Assembly (NCBI GenBank): GCA_029881355.1
Contig: JAOUMT010000006.1
Location: 1-33,639, forward strand
DNA: 33,639 nucleotides
Reading direction: 5' to 3'
Source of the DNA: Acidimicrobiia bacterium
GTDB taxonomy: Bacteria; Actinomycetota; Acidimicrobiia; Spongiisociales; JAENVV01
In this document: piece after piece, positions 1-9,836 of the stretch
Numbering within the stretch: position 1 is the stretch's first letter
Layout: the number at the start of each line of letters is the position of its first letter
The notes under the pieces: model-generated
Databases searched by the model: none
Seen by the model: the letters and a program-made list of their open reading frames with translations, nothing else
Told to the model about the DNA's origin: nothing
Translations under genes and position numbers: made by a program

Positions 1-258
1 GGATTCTGCGACCTTTCAGCGTTGTGTCACTCATTACCTCTCCTTTCGGAGGTGGACCCCCCCTTTCGGAGGTGTCTCCTGGTCAACGTCGAAGATTCGT
101 GATCTATTTCACAAATTGCCGGGTTTCTGGTCCCGGGTTCCTCGCTCGTTATCTATTACCCCTTATACGTTGCAGCGAAACGTTTGGTTTCGTATTTGTC
201 GACGGAATCTGGTTTGTTCACCGTTTGTTCACCAAAATACCTTCATCAAAACGCCCCT

Positions 259-283
259 TGACCCCTCCCCAGGTGGGGTGGTA
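259..283 (+). promoter_or_regulatory. Putative CsoR operator (G/C-tract inverted repeat) directly upstream of csoR
   Basis: tgacccctccccaggtggggtggta: CCCC/GGGG tracts in inverted orientation about 11 bp before the ATG at 294; resembles known type-1 CsoR operators. Confidence 0.6.
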
Positions 284-293
284 CAGTGCCAAC

Positions 294-593
294 ATGAAGG
301 AGCAACACAAGAAGGACTCGCTCAACCGTCTGAAGACCGTGCGGGGTCACGTCGAAAGCGTGATTCGTATGGTTGAGGAAGAACGCTATTGCCCCGATGT
401 CATGAAACAAGTTTCAGCGTTGCAGGGTTCGCTTGAGCGCGTAAACCGGGTACTCCTCCAGAACCATCTCGAAACATGCGTAACCCATGCCATCCAGGAA
501 GGGCGCACGGCCGAGATCGTTGAAGAACTCATGGAAACCATGCGGTACACGGCCGCCGTTACTGGCCCGGCAAACCCAGAGGAATCGATATGA
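294..593 (+). CDS. csoR: CsoR-type copper-sensing (metal-sensitive) repressor
   Basis: MKEQHKKDSLNRLKTVRGHVESVIRMVEEERYCPDVMKQVSALQGSLERVNRVLLQNHLETCV; Cys/His/Cys pattern of CsoR/RcnR family; internal ATG of ORF 24..593 preferred; stop overlaps next ATG. Confidence 0.85.
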   Translation: MKEQHKKDSLNRLKTVRGHVESVIRMVEEERYCPDVMKQVSALQGSLERVNRVLLQNHLETCVTHAIQEGRTAEIVEELMETMRYTAAVTGPANPEESI

Positions 594-802
594 CCACTAC
601 CACGCTTTCCGTTCCGACCATTTCGTGCGGCCACTGCAAATCATCCATCGAAGGTGCCGTCGCAGGGCTGGCTGGCGTTGACAAGGTCGAGGTCCACATC
701 GAAGCGCGCACCGTCGATCTGTCGTTCGATGACTCGTTACAACTTGACACCATCATCGAAGCGATCGAAGAACAGGGCTACGACGTCGCCGGACCTGCTT
801 GA
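590..802 (+). CDS. copZ: Heavy-metal-associated (HMA) copper chaperone, CopZ-like
   Basis: 70 aa HMA fold with SCGHC metal motif, ATGA overlap with csoR, upstream of copA. Confidence 0.85.
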   Translation: MTTTTLSVPTISCGHCKSSIEGAVAGLAGVDKVEVHIEARTVDLSFDDSLQLDTIIEAIEEQGYDVAGPA

Positions 803-844
803 TCCACCACCGACCTGCGGCGGAACCGAACGAGAAGGTAGCCA

Positions 845-2998
845 ATGACTAAAGAATTGACGTTCGAAGTTGATGGTATGACATGCGCATCGTGCGCCAT
901 GCGGATCGAACGTGTTCTGTCGAAGCGAGAGGACGTTTCGGAAGCCATCGTCAACTACGCCGGAGGCGAGGCGCGCGTATCGCTCGCCGAAGACGTCAAC
1001 GAAACCGAACTCGTCGCCGCGGTTCAGAAGATCGGCTACGACATGCGAATAGCCACCGATGACCGCCAGTCGCAGACTGAGAAGTACTCGGAAGAGGCCA
1101 GCCACCAGTGGAAACGATTTGTCGGGGCGGCGATCCTGACCGTTCCGGCGATGGTTCTAGCGATGGCCAGCATGGGGTCGACGGCCTCTCATGTCGCCCA
1201 GTGGGTTTTGGTCACTCCGGTTCAGTTCTATTTCGGGTGGCAGTTCCACGAGGCCGCCGCCAAGCGTCTGAAGGCCGGGGGCGCCAACATGGACACCTTG
1301 GTATCGCTCGGCACACTGGCGGCCTACTTCTATTCGGTATGGGCCTTTTTTGCCAATGAGCCGGTTTTCTTCGAAACCGCCGCCGCCATCATCAGCTTCA
1401 TCCTGCTCGGCAGGTACTTCGAAGCCAGAGCCAAGGGCCGTGCCAGCCAGGCCATCACCAAGCTCCTTGAGCTAGGCGCCAAAGAGGCCACCGTGGTACG
1501 GGACGGCGAGACGTTGGTCATTCCGATATCGGATCTGGTGCCTGGCGATCGTATGAAGGTCCTCCCCGGCTCAAAGATCCCTACCGATGGAACGATTGTC
1601 GAAGGGTTCTCTTCCATCGATGAGTCCATGCTGACCGGCGAATCGGCACCTGTGGACAAGAGCACCGGCGATTCCGTCTACGGGGCAACCATCAACCAGC
1701 AGGGAGCCATCGTCGTCGAGGCAACCAAAGTTGGTACCAAAACTGCCCTCCATCAGATCGTCAAATTGGTCGAAGACGCCCAGGCATCGAAGGCACCCGT
1801 GCAAAAACTGGCCGATCGCGTGTCGGGCGTGTTCGTGCCAATCGTCCTCTTACTCAGTCTTCTAACCCTCGTCGCCTGGATCCAGGCCGACGCCGGATCG
1901 GTGACCGCCCTTCAGCGCGCCATAGCCGTGGTTATCATCGCCTGCCCATGCGCCCTCGGACTGGCCACTCCGACCGCCATCATGGTCGGTTCCGGTCGTG
2001 GAGCAGAACTGGGAATCGTCTTCAAAGGGGCCGATATCTTTGAGCGGGCGCGTGCTGTGGACGTCGTCCTGTTCGACAAGACCGGGACCCTGACCCGGGG
2101 AGCCATGACGCTTACCGACTTCCTGACCATTGATGGTCAGGATGATGTGTTCCTCGAACGGGTCGCCGGCGTCGAGTCCGGCTCGGAACACCCGGTCGCC
2201 CGAGCGATTCAACTAGGAGTCGAGGAACGAGACCTCACCGCCCGTCCCGCTACCGGGCACCTCGCCATCCCAGGGCGCGGGGTCACCGCGGTCGTCGATG
2301 GCCTAACTGTCACCGTCGGCAAAGCCAAGCTCCTCGCCGACGAAGGTCTGCTCATCCCCGATACGCTCCTGGAAGCCATCGAACGTTACGAGTCGAGAGG
2401 CCAAACCGCCTTCCTGGCAGGGTGGAGTGGTCAGGCGATGGGCGCCCTGGCGGTAGCTGACTCGATCAGAGAGACATCGATCGCCGCAGTCAAAGGGCTC
2501 CAGAAACTTGGTGTTCAGGTAGCGATGATCACAGGCGACAACCACCGGACCGCCATGGCCATCGCCGATCAATTGGGCATCCAGAGGGTCCTGGCTGACG
2601 TCATGCCAGGCGAAAAGGCCAACGAGGTGGCTCGCCTTCAGGCCGAAGGACTGCAGGTGGCGTTTGTCGGCGACGGCGTCAACGACGCTCCGGCGCTCAC
2701 GCAGGCCGACCTCGGCATGGCGGTCGGAACGGGTGTCGATATCGCCATCGAGGCGGGCGACGTGATCCTCATGTCGGGCGATCCGCTCCTGGTTGAAACG
2801 TCGTTGGATCTGGCCCGCCAGACGTTCCGCACCATCCAGCAAAACCTGTTCTGGGCGTTCTTCTACAACGTGGCCATGATCCCGCTGGCGGCGTTCGGGT
2901 TCCTCGGTCCTATGCTCGCATCGGCCGCCATGGCCTCGTCATCGGTTTCCGTGGTCACGAACAGTCTTCGGTTGAAGCGTTACAAGCGGAATGCATAG
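845..2998 (+). CDS. copA: Copper-translocating P1B-type ATPase
   Basis: N-terminal GMTCASC HMA motif, [15 protein letters not shown] (CPC), [17 protein letters not shown] motifs. Confidence 0.95.
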   Translation: MTKELTFEVDGMTCASCAMRIERVLSKREDVSEAIVNYAGGEARVSLAEDVNETELVAAVQKIGYDMRIATDDRQSQTEKYSEEASHQWKRFVGAAILTVPAMVLAMASMGSTASHVAQWVLVTPVQFYFGWQFHEAAAKRLKAGGANMDTLVSLGTLAAYFYSVWAFFANEPVFFETAAAIISFILLGRYFEARAKGRASQAITKLLELGAKEATVVRDGETLVIPISDLVPGDRMKVLPGSKIPTDGTIVEGFSSIDESMLTGESAPVDKSTGDSVYGATINQQGAIVVEATKVGTKTALHQIVKLVEDAQASKAPVQKLADRVSGVFVPIVLLLSLLTLVAWIQADAGSVTALQRAIAVVIIACPCALGLATPTAIMVGSGRGAELGIVFKGADIFERARAVDVVLFDKTGTLTRGAMTLTDFLTIDGQDDVFLERVAGVESGSEHPVARAIQLGVEERDLTARPATGHLAIPGRGVTAVVDGLTVTVGKAKLLADEGLLIPDTLLEAIERYESRGQTAFLAGWSGQAMGALAVADSIRETSIAAVKGLQKLGVQVAMITGDNHRTAMAIADQLGIQRVLADVMPGEKANEVARLQAEGLQVAFVGDGVNDAPALTQADLGMAVGTGVDIAIEAGDVILMSGDPLLVETSLDLARQTFRTIQQNLFWAFFYNVAMIPLAAFGFLGPMLASAAMASSSVSVVTNSLRLKRYKRNA

Positions 2999-3031
2999 AA
3001 CTAGCTAGCGGCATAGGTACGCTTCGGGGGC

Positions 3032-3817
3032 ATGGCCACCACGCTGCACGACGACCCGTTTGTTTCCGTTGACGAACGAGGTGACGTCGAGATCGACCTC
3101 ATAGGCGGTCAGGCGGATCCGTTCGGGTTGACCCCGACGAGGCCCCTTTCCCATGACCTATTGCCCAAGAGCCCTTGGTATCAGATCTATTGGCCGACCG
3201 TGCCATGGCGCCTCGGCCTGTACCTGCTGGTTGGGGCGGCCAGCGTCGTCACATTAATCACCTTGACGACCGGCTTGACCAGCGAACCAACCTGCGTCGA
3301 CTGCGACACGGTCCAACGAGTGGGAATCAGTCGATCGCTTTCGACCGACGCACTTGCGATCCAGTTTGCGTCGTGCGGCACCGAAGCGGTGCATCAAGTG
3401 ACGATCCAATCGGCTAATACCGGGGCGGTCTACTGGCAGGCGACGGCTTCACCGCCCCTGGCGATCGACACGGTTGTCGTCGGCCAACCTACAGCCGCAC
3501 TGACCGAAACCGTACCGCTGGATGACGGCCTCCCGACGGGCGAGCTTCTGGCGATAGTCGTGGCAGAAACGGAACACGTTCTGTCGTTTACCACCGGCAA
3601 CGTTTTGGCGAACAAGGTTTACTGGGACGGGCTGTTGTGGTCATCAGACGGGTTCCGCGAAGCAGTGCGCGCGACTGGTGGATGTGCCGCCTGGATCGGG
3701 CCTCTCGGCGATTCGACCGGTTCGGCGTTGCAGTGGAGCATCCTGCTGGGAGCGTTAGGTATTGCCGGCCTGGCTGCCGCCCGGCTTGGAAACGAAGAAC
3801 CGCTTGAGGTGCCTTAG
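3032..3817 (+). CDS. Hypothetical membrane protein with N-terminal and C-terminal TM segments
   Basis: 261 aa ORF; hydrophobic LGLYLLVGAASVVTLITLTTGL and WSILLGALGIAGLAAARLG; plausible RBS/ATG. Confidence 0.6.
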   Translation: MATTLHDDPFVSVDERGDVEIDLIGGQADPFGLTPTRPLSHDLLPKSPWYQIYWPTVPWRLGLYLLVGAASVVTLITLTTGLTSEPTCVDCDTVQRVGISRSLSTDALAIQFASCGTEAVHQVTIQSANTGAVYWQATASPPLAIDTVVVGQPTAALTETVPLDDGLPTGELLAIVVAETEHVLSFTTGNVLANKVYWDGLLWSSDGFREAVRATGGCAAWIGPLGDSTGSALQWSILLGALGIAGLAAARLGNEEPLEVP

Positions 3818-3901
3818 TTCTGACGTCGCTCTCGCGAGCGCGACACAGCAACGGAATGACAAACCGTTCGTGAATGAATATCGCCGGAGCGACAGTCGGA
3901 G

Positions 3902-3994
3902 CTAGCGCTTGCGCTTGTGGCGGTTGGCCTTGATGCGCTTGCGATACTTATGCTTCGACATTTTCTTGCGTCGCTTCTTTACCAGCGAGCCCAT
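3902..3994 (-). CDS. bS22 / AURKAIP1-COX24-domain small ribosomal protein
   Basis: Not in ORF track (30 aa). Reverse-strand translation MGSLVKKRRKKMSKHKYRKRIKANRHKRKR*; matches the MGS-x-KKRRKKM-KxKxRK pattern of the mycobacterial bS22 family. Confidence 0.85.
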   Translation of the reverse strand: MGSLVKKRRKKMSKHKYRKRIKANRHKRKR

Positions 3995-4126
3995 CGAAAT
4001 ACCTCAATCGTTACGTCTTTACATGCCAGCAAACGTGGCGGGGCAGTAGCTTGCCTGGTTCCGGGCCAACAAGCAAACTCAGCCAGGCTGACGTACCTTG
4101 CCCCCTCCACCCCACGTGGCCGGCTA

Positions 4127-4981
4127 CTACGACCGCAGCCCCTCCGTGGCGATGAGCAGTTCTCGCACATCGCCCTGATCGGCCATGGCTGCCGACATCA
4201 AATCGCCAACTTCGCCGGCGTGTTCCGGTTTGGTGAACGCGATGATGGTTGGCCCTGCCCCGCTCCAGGCCGCGTGAGCTGCTCCGCCTCGTCGGGCGGC
4301 GGCCATGAGCTCAACGGCCCGCTCGTGCAACGTTGCCCGGGGCTGTTCGTGAAGTTCGTCGCCGGCGGCCAGCCTGAGCGTTGAAGCAGATCCGCTTCGC
4401 AGACCTTCGATCAAAGCAACCAGGCGGCCGGCGTTACGGACGACGACCGTCCGGCTGACCTGAGGACTCAAGACTGATCGGGCTTTGGAAGTCGCCAGTT
4501 CGTAATTGGGGATCGCCACGATGACGGTCCAGTCGGAATGAATGGGCAACGAGATAGGACGCCCGGCGGCGTCGACCGCTACCAGACCTCCATAGACAGC
4601 TGCAGCCGCGTTGTCGCCGTGCCCTTCGAAGTCGGCAACGATCTCAAACACCCGCTCCGGATCGAACGAACCGTCCCGCTCGCTAAACGCCGCGGCGGCA
4701 CCTGCCGCTCTGGCCGCCGACGAGGAGCCGAGCCCCCGAGCAAGGGGAACGTCGTTGTTCACCGTCAGCTGCATCGGAGACGATTCTCCAACGGCTGCCC
4801 GCGCCGCAACCAGTACTGCGTCGGTTTCGCCTTGCGGCAACCGCTCAGCCCCGACGTGTTCCACCGACCAGACCTCGGCAGCCCGCGCCGTAACGTGACA
4901 GCGAAGTTCGAGGGCCAATCCCATCATGTCAAAGCCCGGACCCAGATTGCCGGACGAGGCCGGCGCAGAGACTTCAGCCAC
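4127..4981 (-). CDS. thrB: Homoserine kinase (GHMP kinase family)
   Basis: VAEVSAPASSGNLGPGFDMMGLALEL and ARGLGSSSAARAAGAAAA GHMP motif; GTG start at 4981 chosen over the longer ORF. Confidence 0.85.
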   Translation of the reverse strand: MAEVSAPASSGNLGPGFDMMGLALELRCHVTARAAEVWSVEHVGAERLPQGETDAVLVAARAAVGESSPMQLTVNNDVPLARGLGSSSAARAAGAAAAFSERDGSFDPERVFEIVADFEGHGDNAAAAVYGGLVAVDAAGRPISLPIHSDWTVIVAIPNYELATSKARSVLSPQVSRTVVVRNAGRLVALIEGLRSGSASTLRLAAGDELHEQPRATLHERAVELMAAARRGGAAHAAWSGAGPTIIAFTKPEHAGEVGDLMSAAMADQGDVRELLIATEGLRS

Positions 4982-5885
4982 GGTCGCTCTCCAGTTCCAC
5001 GAAAATGTTGTTCGCCTCGGGTAGGACCTCGCGGATCGCCGATTCAACCTTGTCGATGACGTCTTCGACATCGTCGTCAGTCAGATCGTCGACGAGATCG
5101 ACGTCAATGTTGACGAGAATCTGGTCCGGCCCCATGTGCATCGTCAGCAGCCGTCCGACGCTCTCGACCTGGGGAACCGACAAAATCCGCAGCCGCATTG
5201 AGGCACGATCCGACCGGCTCGCTGCCTCCCCGATCAGCAACGCCTTGGTTTCGACAGCCAAAACCCAGGCCACCACCCCGAGCAACACTCCAATGGCCAA
5301 CGAGCCAATGCCGTCCCAGATGGGGTTGCCGGTGAGGACCGACAAACCGATCCCCATAAAGGCCAGCAGAAGACCCAACATGGCGGCCGAGTCTTCGAGG
5401 AGCACCACAAGGGTGGACGTATCCTTGGTGACCCGCACGGATCGCCAAACCGAGCGGCTGCCTCGCTCTTTGTTGAAGTGTTTGAGCGCGACCCAGAACA
5501 CCCCTGCTTCGGTGACGAAGGCGATACCCAACACGATGAAGTTGATGATCGGAGTGGATATTTCTTCTGGATGCCGGATGGCTTCTATCCCGTGACGAAT
5601 CGCCAGAACCGAACCGCCGACAAACAACATGACCGCCACCATGAACGACCAGAAGTAGATTTCCTTTCCCCGTCCGAACGGGTGAGAAGTCGTGGCAGCT
5701 TCTTTGGATCGGCCCATCCCCCACAGCAGCAACGACTGGTTGCCGACGTCGGCGATCGAGTGATATCCCTCTGACAGCATCGCAGCCGATCCCGTCATGA
5801 TTGCCACGGTTAATTTTGCTACGGCGATCACGCCGTTGCCCGCCAACGCAGCAATTACCGTCGTCTTCGAGCCATTGGCTGCCAC
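4974..5885 (-). CDS. Cation diffusion facilitator (CDF) family transporter
   Basis: MAANGSKTTVIAALAGNGVIAVAKLTVAIMTGSAAMLSEGYHSIADVGNQ..HPFGRGKEIYFWSF; typical CDF N-terminus. Confidence 0.88.
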   Translation of the reverse strand: MAANGSKTTVIAALAGNGVIAVAKLTVAIMTGSAAMLSEGYHSIADVGNQSLLLWGMGRSKEAATTSHPFGRGKEIYFWSFMVAVMLFVGGSVLAIRHGIEAIRHPEEISTPIINFIVLGIAFVTEAGVFWVALKHFNKERGSRSVWRSVRVTKDTSTLVVLLEDSAAMLGLLLAFMGIGLSVLTGNPIWDGIGSLAIGVLLGVVAWVLAVETKALLIGEAASRSDRASMRLRILSVPQVESVGRLLTMHMGPDQILVNIDVDLVDDLTDDDVEDVIDKVESAIREVLPEANNIFVELESDRG

Positions 5886-5887
5886 CG

Positions 5888-6679
5888 CTAGATCTCCAGT
5901 TCCCGGGTCTCGTCGTGGCGCACCTCGCCACTTACTGAAGTGAAGTTACCTTGCCACTCCAAGATAATTGCTGATGGCATACCCACCTCGGCCCCTTGAT
6001 GGATCAACATTGAACCTTGGGATTCACGTGAGTGTCGAAGCGTCGCTGCCAGAGCAACGGCTGCCGAGCCGGTCGCCGGATCCTCAAGGATGCCGTGCCC
6101 TGGCGCAAAAAACCGCAGCCGGACCCCCGCATCATCTCGTGCCCAGACGGTCAGCATCTCACCGTACTGGTGAGCTGCAAGCCGGTGCTCGACGGGCTGG
6201 TAACGGGCGACGTCGTCCACCGATGCGACTTCGACGACGGTGTACGGCAAAGGCATCGCCACCGAATACGCCGAAACGACCTCCTCGATAGCCAGGCCAT
6301 CAAGGTCACCGACGGCCAGTGGAGTAGCCGGTGGATTCCCCGACGTGGTGATTCGGGTCGACACGGCATCCGAATCGATGGCAATCGGGCCCACCGCACA
6401 CATGAGGTGGGTCGGCGAGAAGGGCGAAAGATGATGGAGCACCCAGGCTGCCCCCACAAGTGGATGTCCGGCGAAAGGCAGTTCGGCCGTCGGCGTAAAG
6501 ATTCGACATGCGGGCGGGTCCGCGGACGCATCCACGAAGACGGTCTCGGAAAAGCTCAAATCAGCTGCGATCGACTGCATCAGGTCACCATCCAAGCCCG
6601 TCAAGTCGAGAATCACGCCAAGATGATTTCCCCCCTCATCGCCGCGAGTAAATACTCGCAAGACATAACAGTGCCGCAC
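5888..6679 (-). CDS. PhzF family phenazine-biosynthesis-like isomerase/epimerase
   Basis: [55 protein letters not shown] motifs; GTG start near 6679 inferred. Confidence 0.82.
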   Translation of the reverse strand: MRHCYVLRVFTRGDEGGNHLGVILDLTGLDGDLMQSIAADLSFSETVFVDASADPPACRIFTPTAELPFAGHPLVGAAWVLHHLSPFSPTHLMCAVGPIAIDSDAVSTRITTSGNPPATPLAVGDLDGLAIEEVVSAYSVAMPLPYTVVEVASVDDVARYQPVEHRLAAHQYGEMLTVWARDDAGVRLRFFAPGHGILEDPATGSAAVALAATLRHSRESQGSMLIHQGAEVGMPSAIILEWQGNFTSVSGEVRHDETRELEI

Positions 6680-6714
6680 AACAACCTCCGCAAACACGAT
6701 ACTCTGGCAGCCGC

Positions 6715-6930
6715 ATGGACATTCTCGGAATTGATTCCCTGTTCGCCGAACTGACACTGGGCCTCGGCCTGGCCATGGCCGTCGGCAATGGTTGGGCGAT
6801 GATCCAGAACGCTCGCGGAAACCGCCCCGAGGGAGCCGAGGGACCCTATCGAGCGGGCCGAGCCTGGTTCTTCATCGGTATCGGAGCGCTTATGGCTGCC
6901 TGGGGAGCGCTGACTCTGACGCAAGGTTGA
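6715..6930 (+). CDS. Small membrane protein of unknown function (71 aa)
   Basis: ATG ORF with two hydrophobic segments; divergent from the PhzF gene. Confidence 0.5.
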   Translation: MDILGIDSLFAELTLGLGLAMAVGNGWAMIQNARGNRPEGAEGPYRAGRAWFFIGIGALMAAWGALTLTQG

Positions 6931-6993
6931 ATCCCGCTCGAGGTGTGTCGGCCGGGTATTCGCGACTATCCTGAGCCGCAGCAATCGGCATGT

Positions 6994-7067
6994 GCGGGTG
7001 TAGTTCAATGGTAGAACACGAGCTTCCCAAGCTCGATACGCGGGTTCGATTCCCGTCACCCGCTCCA
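6994..7067 (+). tRNA. tRNA-Gly (anticodon CCC), CCA encoded
   Basis: gcgggtg...cacccgc acceptor pairing, cgagc-ttcccaa-gctcg anticodon arm, cgggttcgattcccg T-arm, tCCA 3' end. Confidence 0.95.
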
Positions 7068-7292
7068 ACACCTGATGGACGTCCACACCAGAACTGTTGG
7101 CGCGCTCGCCGCATTCAGCCACTCCGGGTCCCGGGCCAACCTCCCAGAGTTGCGTTGGATCCGACTTATCCGTCGCTCGAACTTGCATAAACCGCCTCGG
7201 CGGAGGCGCATAAACCTGGAGATTGCTACCGCTTAGGGGTAGAGTGTCGATGCGGGGGGATTCCGTACGCGTTACCAACAGAACGTTGTGAA

Positions 7293-7919
7293 GTGGCAGA
7301 AACGATAAAGGTAATAGTCGTCGACGACGACGCTGAAGACCTTGAAATGCTTGCAGCCTTCTTGGAGGCAGGCACGAGCGTCCCAATGGAGATCAAAACC
7401 GCCCAATCATACGACGCGGCGCTGAGCATGATGCGCAACGGCGATTCTGACGTTGCCCTCATTGATCACCGGCTCGGATCCAAGACCGGCCTCGATCTCA
7501 TTCGGGCGAGTCGGGCGCAGGGATTTACCGGCGCCCACGTTCTGGTCACCGGATTCGGAAGCGATGCCGTCGACGAGGAGGCCTTGACGGCGGGAGCGGC
7601 CGGCTACATTCCCAAAGGCGAACTCGAACCCGAACCATTGGCGAGAATGGTGCGCTATGCCGCCAGCACTGCGCGGGCGAACACAACGGAACCCACCCGG
7701 TCAACCTGGACACCCCGCAAGGGCGATCTGGCGCTTCACCTGGCATTGGCCAAAGGGTCAACGGTCCGGGAAGCTGCAGCGGTGGCCGGTATCAGCGAGC
7801 GAACCGTCCACCGTCGAATGGATGAGCCTGGATTCCTTGAAGAGGTAGAGCGACTTCGCTCCGAACTACGAGACCGAGCGCTTGATATGGCGGCTCGTGA
7901 TATCTCCGAGGCCCGGTAG
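7293..7919 (+). CDS. Response regulator with receiver domain and C-terminal HTH-like segment
   Basis: KVIVVDDDAEDLEMLAAFLE, DVALIDHRLGSKTGLDLI, HVLVTGF, AAGYIPK; C-terminus GSTVREAAAVAGISERTVHRRM helix-turn-helix. Confidence 0.82.
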   Translation: MAETIKVIVVDDDAEDLEMLAAFLEAGTSVPMEIKTAQSYDAALSMMRNGDSDVALIDHRLGSKTGLDLIRASRAQGFTGAHVLVTGFGSDAVDEEALTAGAAGYIPKGELEPEPLARMVRYAASTARANTTEPTRSTWTPRKGDLALHLALAKGSTVREAAAVAGISERTVHRRMDEPGFLEEVERLRSELRDRALDMAARDISEAR

Positions 7920-7931
7920 TCAACAGTCTCG

Positions 7932-8501
7932 CTAGCTGAAATCCCGGCGCATGATGCCGAGCGTGACACCCTCAAGCAGAACTTCTCTTGCCTGTTCGAT
8001 GTCACGAACCTGGTCGGCAATGACCGTGGACGCGTTTTCCCAGGCCGTTTTTACGATGCCGAGCGTGAATTGCTCGATCGCTTCCGCGTGCCATTCGACA
8101 AGTACATATTCATGGCTCAGGTGGAGCTGCCGAAGAATATTGGCAACCGGCGTCAGGCTACTTATGACAAGACACGTCCCATCTCCTTGTCGATGCGCCC
8201 GCTCGAGTTTGCGACGGGTCTCGTAGACACCCTCGTCACTGTCGACCGCCCAAACCGTGCGGAACTTTTTGGTCTCACCACCCTTCTTGACCGGTCCCAG
8301 GCTTCCATCGGGTAGTACCAAGATTCCGTCCGATTGCGGGTCGAGGAACTTCATGCAGGTCGCCGCGTCGCTGGCGGAGGCAACCCTCGCTCCAACGCTA
8401 CTGTCGATCCCCTGAGTCAAGGCGGAAAGGTTGCGAATCACCTGAGGGGCGATCGAAGTCATTCGGCTATCGAACGTTCGGAAAAGTCCTGTTCTATTCA
8501 T
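7932..8501 (-). CDS. Hypothetical protein (189 aa)
   Basis: Long ORF whose start overlaps the stop of the upstream ORF (ATGA) in a three-gene minus-strand cluster. Confidence 0.6.
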   Translation of the reverse strand: MNRTGLFRTFDSRMTSIAPQVIRNLSALTQGIDSSVGARVASASDAATCMKFLDPQSDGILVLPDGSLGPVKKGGETKKFRTVWAVDSDEGVYETRRKLERAHRQGDGTCLVISSLTPVANILRQLHLSHEYVLVEWHAEAIEQFTLGIVKTAWENASTVIADQVRDIEQAREVLLEGVTLGIMRRDFS

Positions 8502-8758
8502 CTCAATCTCCCAACTAGTCCCACCGCAGGTGCCAGCGACGTCCGCCGGCTTTGCTCTACGAACTTCAACTCCATGGGGGCTCCCGCTCCCGGGTTCGTG
8601 CCAGTCCCCGATTGGCCCGACGCGGACCGCATTTCGCGACCGTCAGCTCGCTTCGGCACGAAAACCGACGAACCGGCCATCGAACCAGCCATCTCTCGTA
8701 CCAGTTCGGCCGCAGCTTTGCTGATCGTGATCCGACCGGTGTTCGTTCCCAACACCAT
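8498..8758 (-). CDS. Hypothetical small protein (86 aa)
   Basis: ATG at 8758 overlaps the TGA of the upstream gene (TGATG) and its stop overlaps the next ATG; shorter start preferred over 8824. Confidence 0.5.
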   Translation of the reverse strand: MVLGTNTGRITISKAAAELVREMAGSMAGSSVFVPKRADGREMRSASGQSGTGTNPGAGAPMELKFVEQSRRTSLAPAVGLVGRLR

Positions 8759-9273
8759 CAGACTGACCGCTCGGAGAATTGCTCTGCCGGCGTGGCCGGC
8801 CAACCACCGGAATAGTCGTACCATCCACGGCCTAGCGGTATCCCCTGGCTTGCATAGAACGCGTCTTGAAACGCCTTGTCATGGTCGATCCCGCTCTCGA
8901 CCATGAGGTGGTTTGCAAGCCCGTGAACGACAACTTGTGCCACGCCGTCTACCGAGTGCTCGGGGTTGAGCGCTACGGTCGAAAGCCCGACTGGAAATTC
9001 ACCCTTACGGCCAGGCAGGTCCTCAAATACGACCGTGGGTTCGCCGAGACACTTCTGATAGTTGCTGAACGAGTTTTCAAAGGCGTTGACAGCCGGGACT
9101 ACTACGGCCATGGCACCGGTCGGAGCGGTGGCTTCTGTTACCAGGGCAGCGTGTGCCTGAGGTGCCATCATTGCCGTGAAGACCACCACGGCCTCAGCAA
9201 TGACTGCATACGGCATCGTCGCGTCAGTTAGAGATTCAGCGCCAGAATTCGAGCTACCCACCATGTCATTCAT
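8758..9273 (-). CDS. Putative secreted zincin-like protein with degenerate metal-binding motif
   Basis: Signal-like AVIAEAVVVFTAMMAPQAHA; C-terminal VFEDLPGRKGEFPVGLSTVAL..VVVHGLANHLMVESG..WYDYSGGWPATPAEQFSE resembles HExxH...PAExFAE metalloprotease folds; start inferred. Confidence 0.5.
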   Translation of the reverse strand: MNDMVGSSNSGAESLTDATMPYAVIAEAVVVFTAMMAPQAHAALVTEATAPTGAMAVVVPAVNAFENSFSNYQKCLGEPTVVFEDLPGRKGEFPVGLSTVALNPEHSVDGVAQVVVHGLANHLMVESGIDHDKAFQDAFYASQGIPLGRGWYDYSGGWPATPAEQFSERSV

Positions 9274-9420
9274 ATCGGACAAAGTCAGACAGAACTTGAC
9301 AAACAAGAGCGAAACCAGACTGTGGCGAGCAGAAGCGGCCGTATTGCGCCGGTGATCCTTCGCGTATTTGCGCGTCGGAGCTATGGTTTCGAGTGCAACG
9401 ACACCCAGCAAGGGAGTGGT

Positions 9421-9801
9421 GTGAGTATCACCTCGGTGCTCATAATTGACGATTCGCCAACAGATCTGCTGATCTTGTCGGCGTTGCTCGACCTCTGCGG
9501 CGGTTATGAGGTGGCCCAGGCGCCGAACGGATCGGCCGCCCTCAAGATGCTGGCGGACCGCCGAGCCGACGTCTGTTTGGTGGATTTCGACATGCCCGGC
9601 ATGACCGGTCTTGAGTTCACAATCGAGGCAAGAAGTCTACGGCCCGAACAGTGTTGTATCTTGGTCACCGGTGCGCCGCCCGCCGACCTGGCCACCGCCG
9701 CCGAACAGGCTGGCGTGCACACGATTGTTTCAAAGGCTTCGCTCAGCCCTCAGCTGCTTGACGCAACGATCCAGGCGGCAATTGGCGCTCGGTTACAATA
9801 G
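9421..9801 (+). CDS. Single-domain response regulator (receiver only)
   Basis: VLIIDDSPTDLLILSALL, DVCLVDFDMPGMTGLEF, CILVTGAPP, HTIVSKASL; GTG start at 9421 inferred. Confidence 0.85.
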   Translation: MSITSVLIIDDSPTDLLILSALLDLCGGYEVAQAPNGSAALKMLADRRADVCLVDFDMPGMTGLEFTIEARSLRPEQCCILVTGAPPADLATAAEQAGVHTIVSKASLSPQLLDATIQAAIGARLQ

Positions 9802-9836
9802 GGCGACTGCATCAGCCGCTGAGCAATAAGGATCCG

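Noticed and set aside
3827-3840. cgctc-tcgc-gagcg hairpin after the 3032..3817 gene
   Set aside because: Stem only 5 bp without a T-tract; too weak to call a terminator.
5104-5931. 275 aa minus ORF overlapping the CDF transporter in another frame
   Set aside because: Low-complexity Arg/Gly/His composition; out-of-frame shadow of the CDF gene.
6613-7386. 257 aa and nested 74 aa minus ORFs (…GAGDGNRTRVSSLGSSCSTIELHPH…)
   Set aside because: Antisense to the tRNA-Gly gene; a familiar spurious-ORF pattern across tRNAs.
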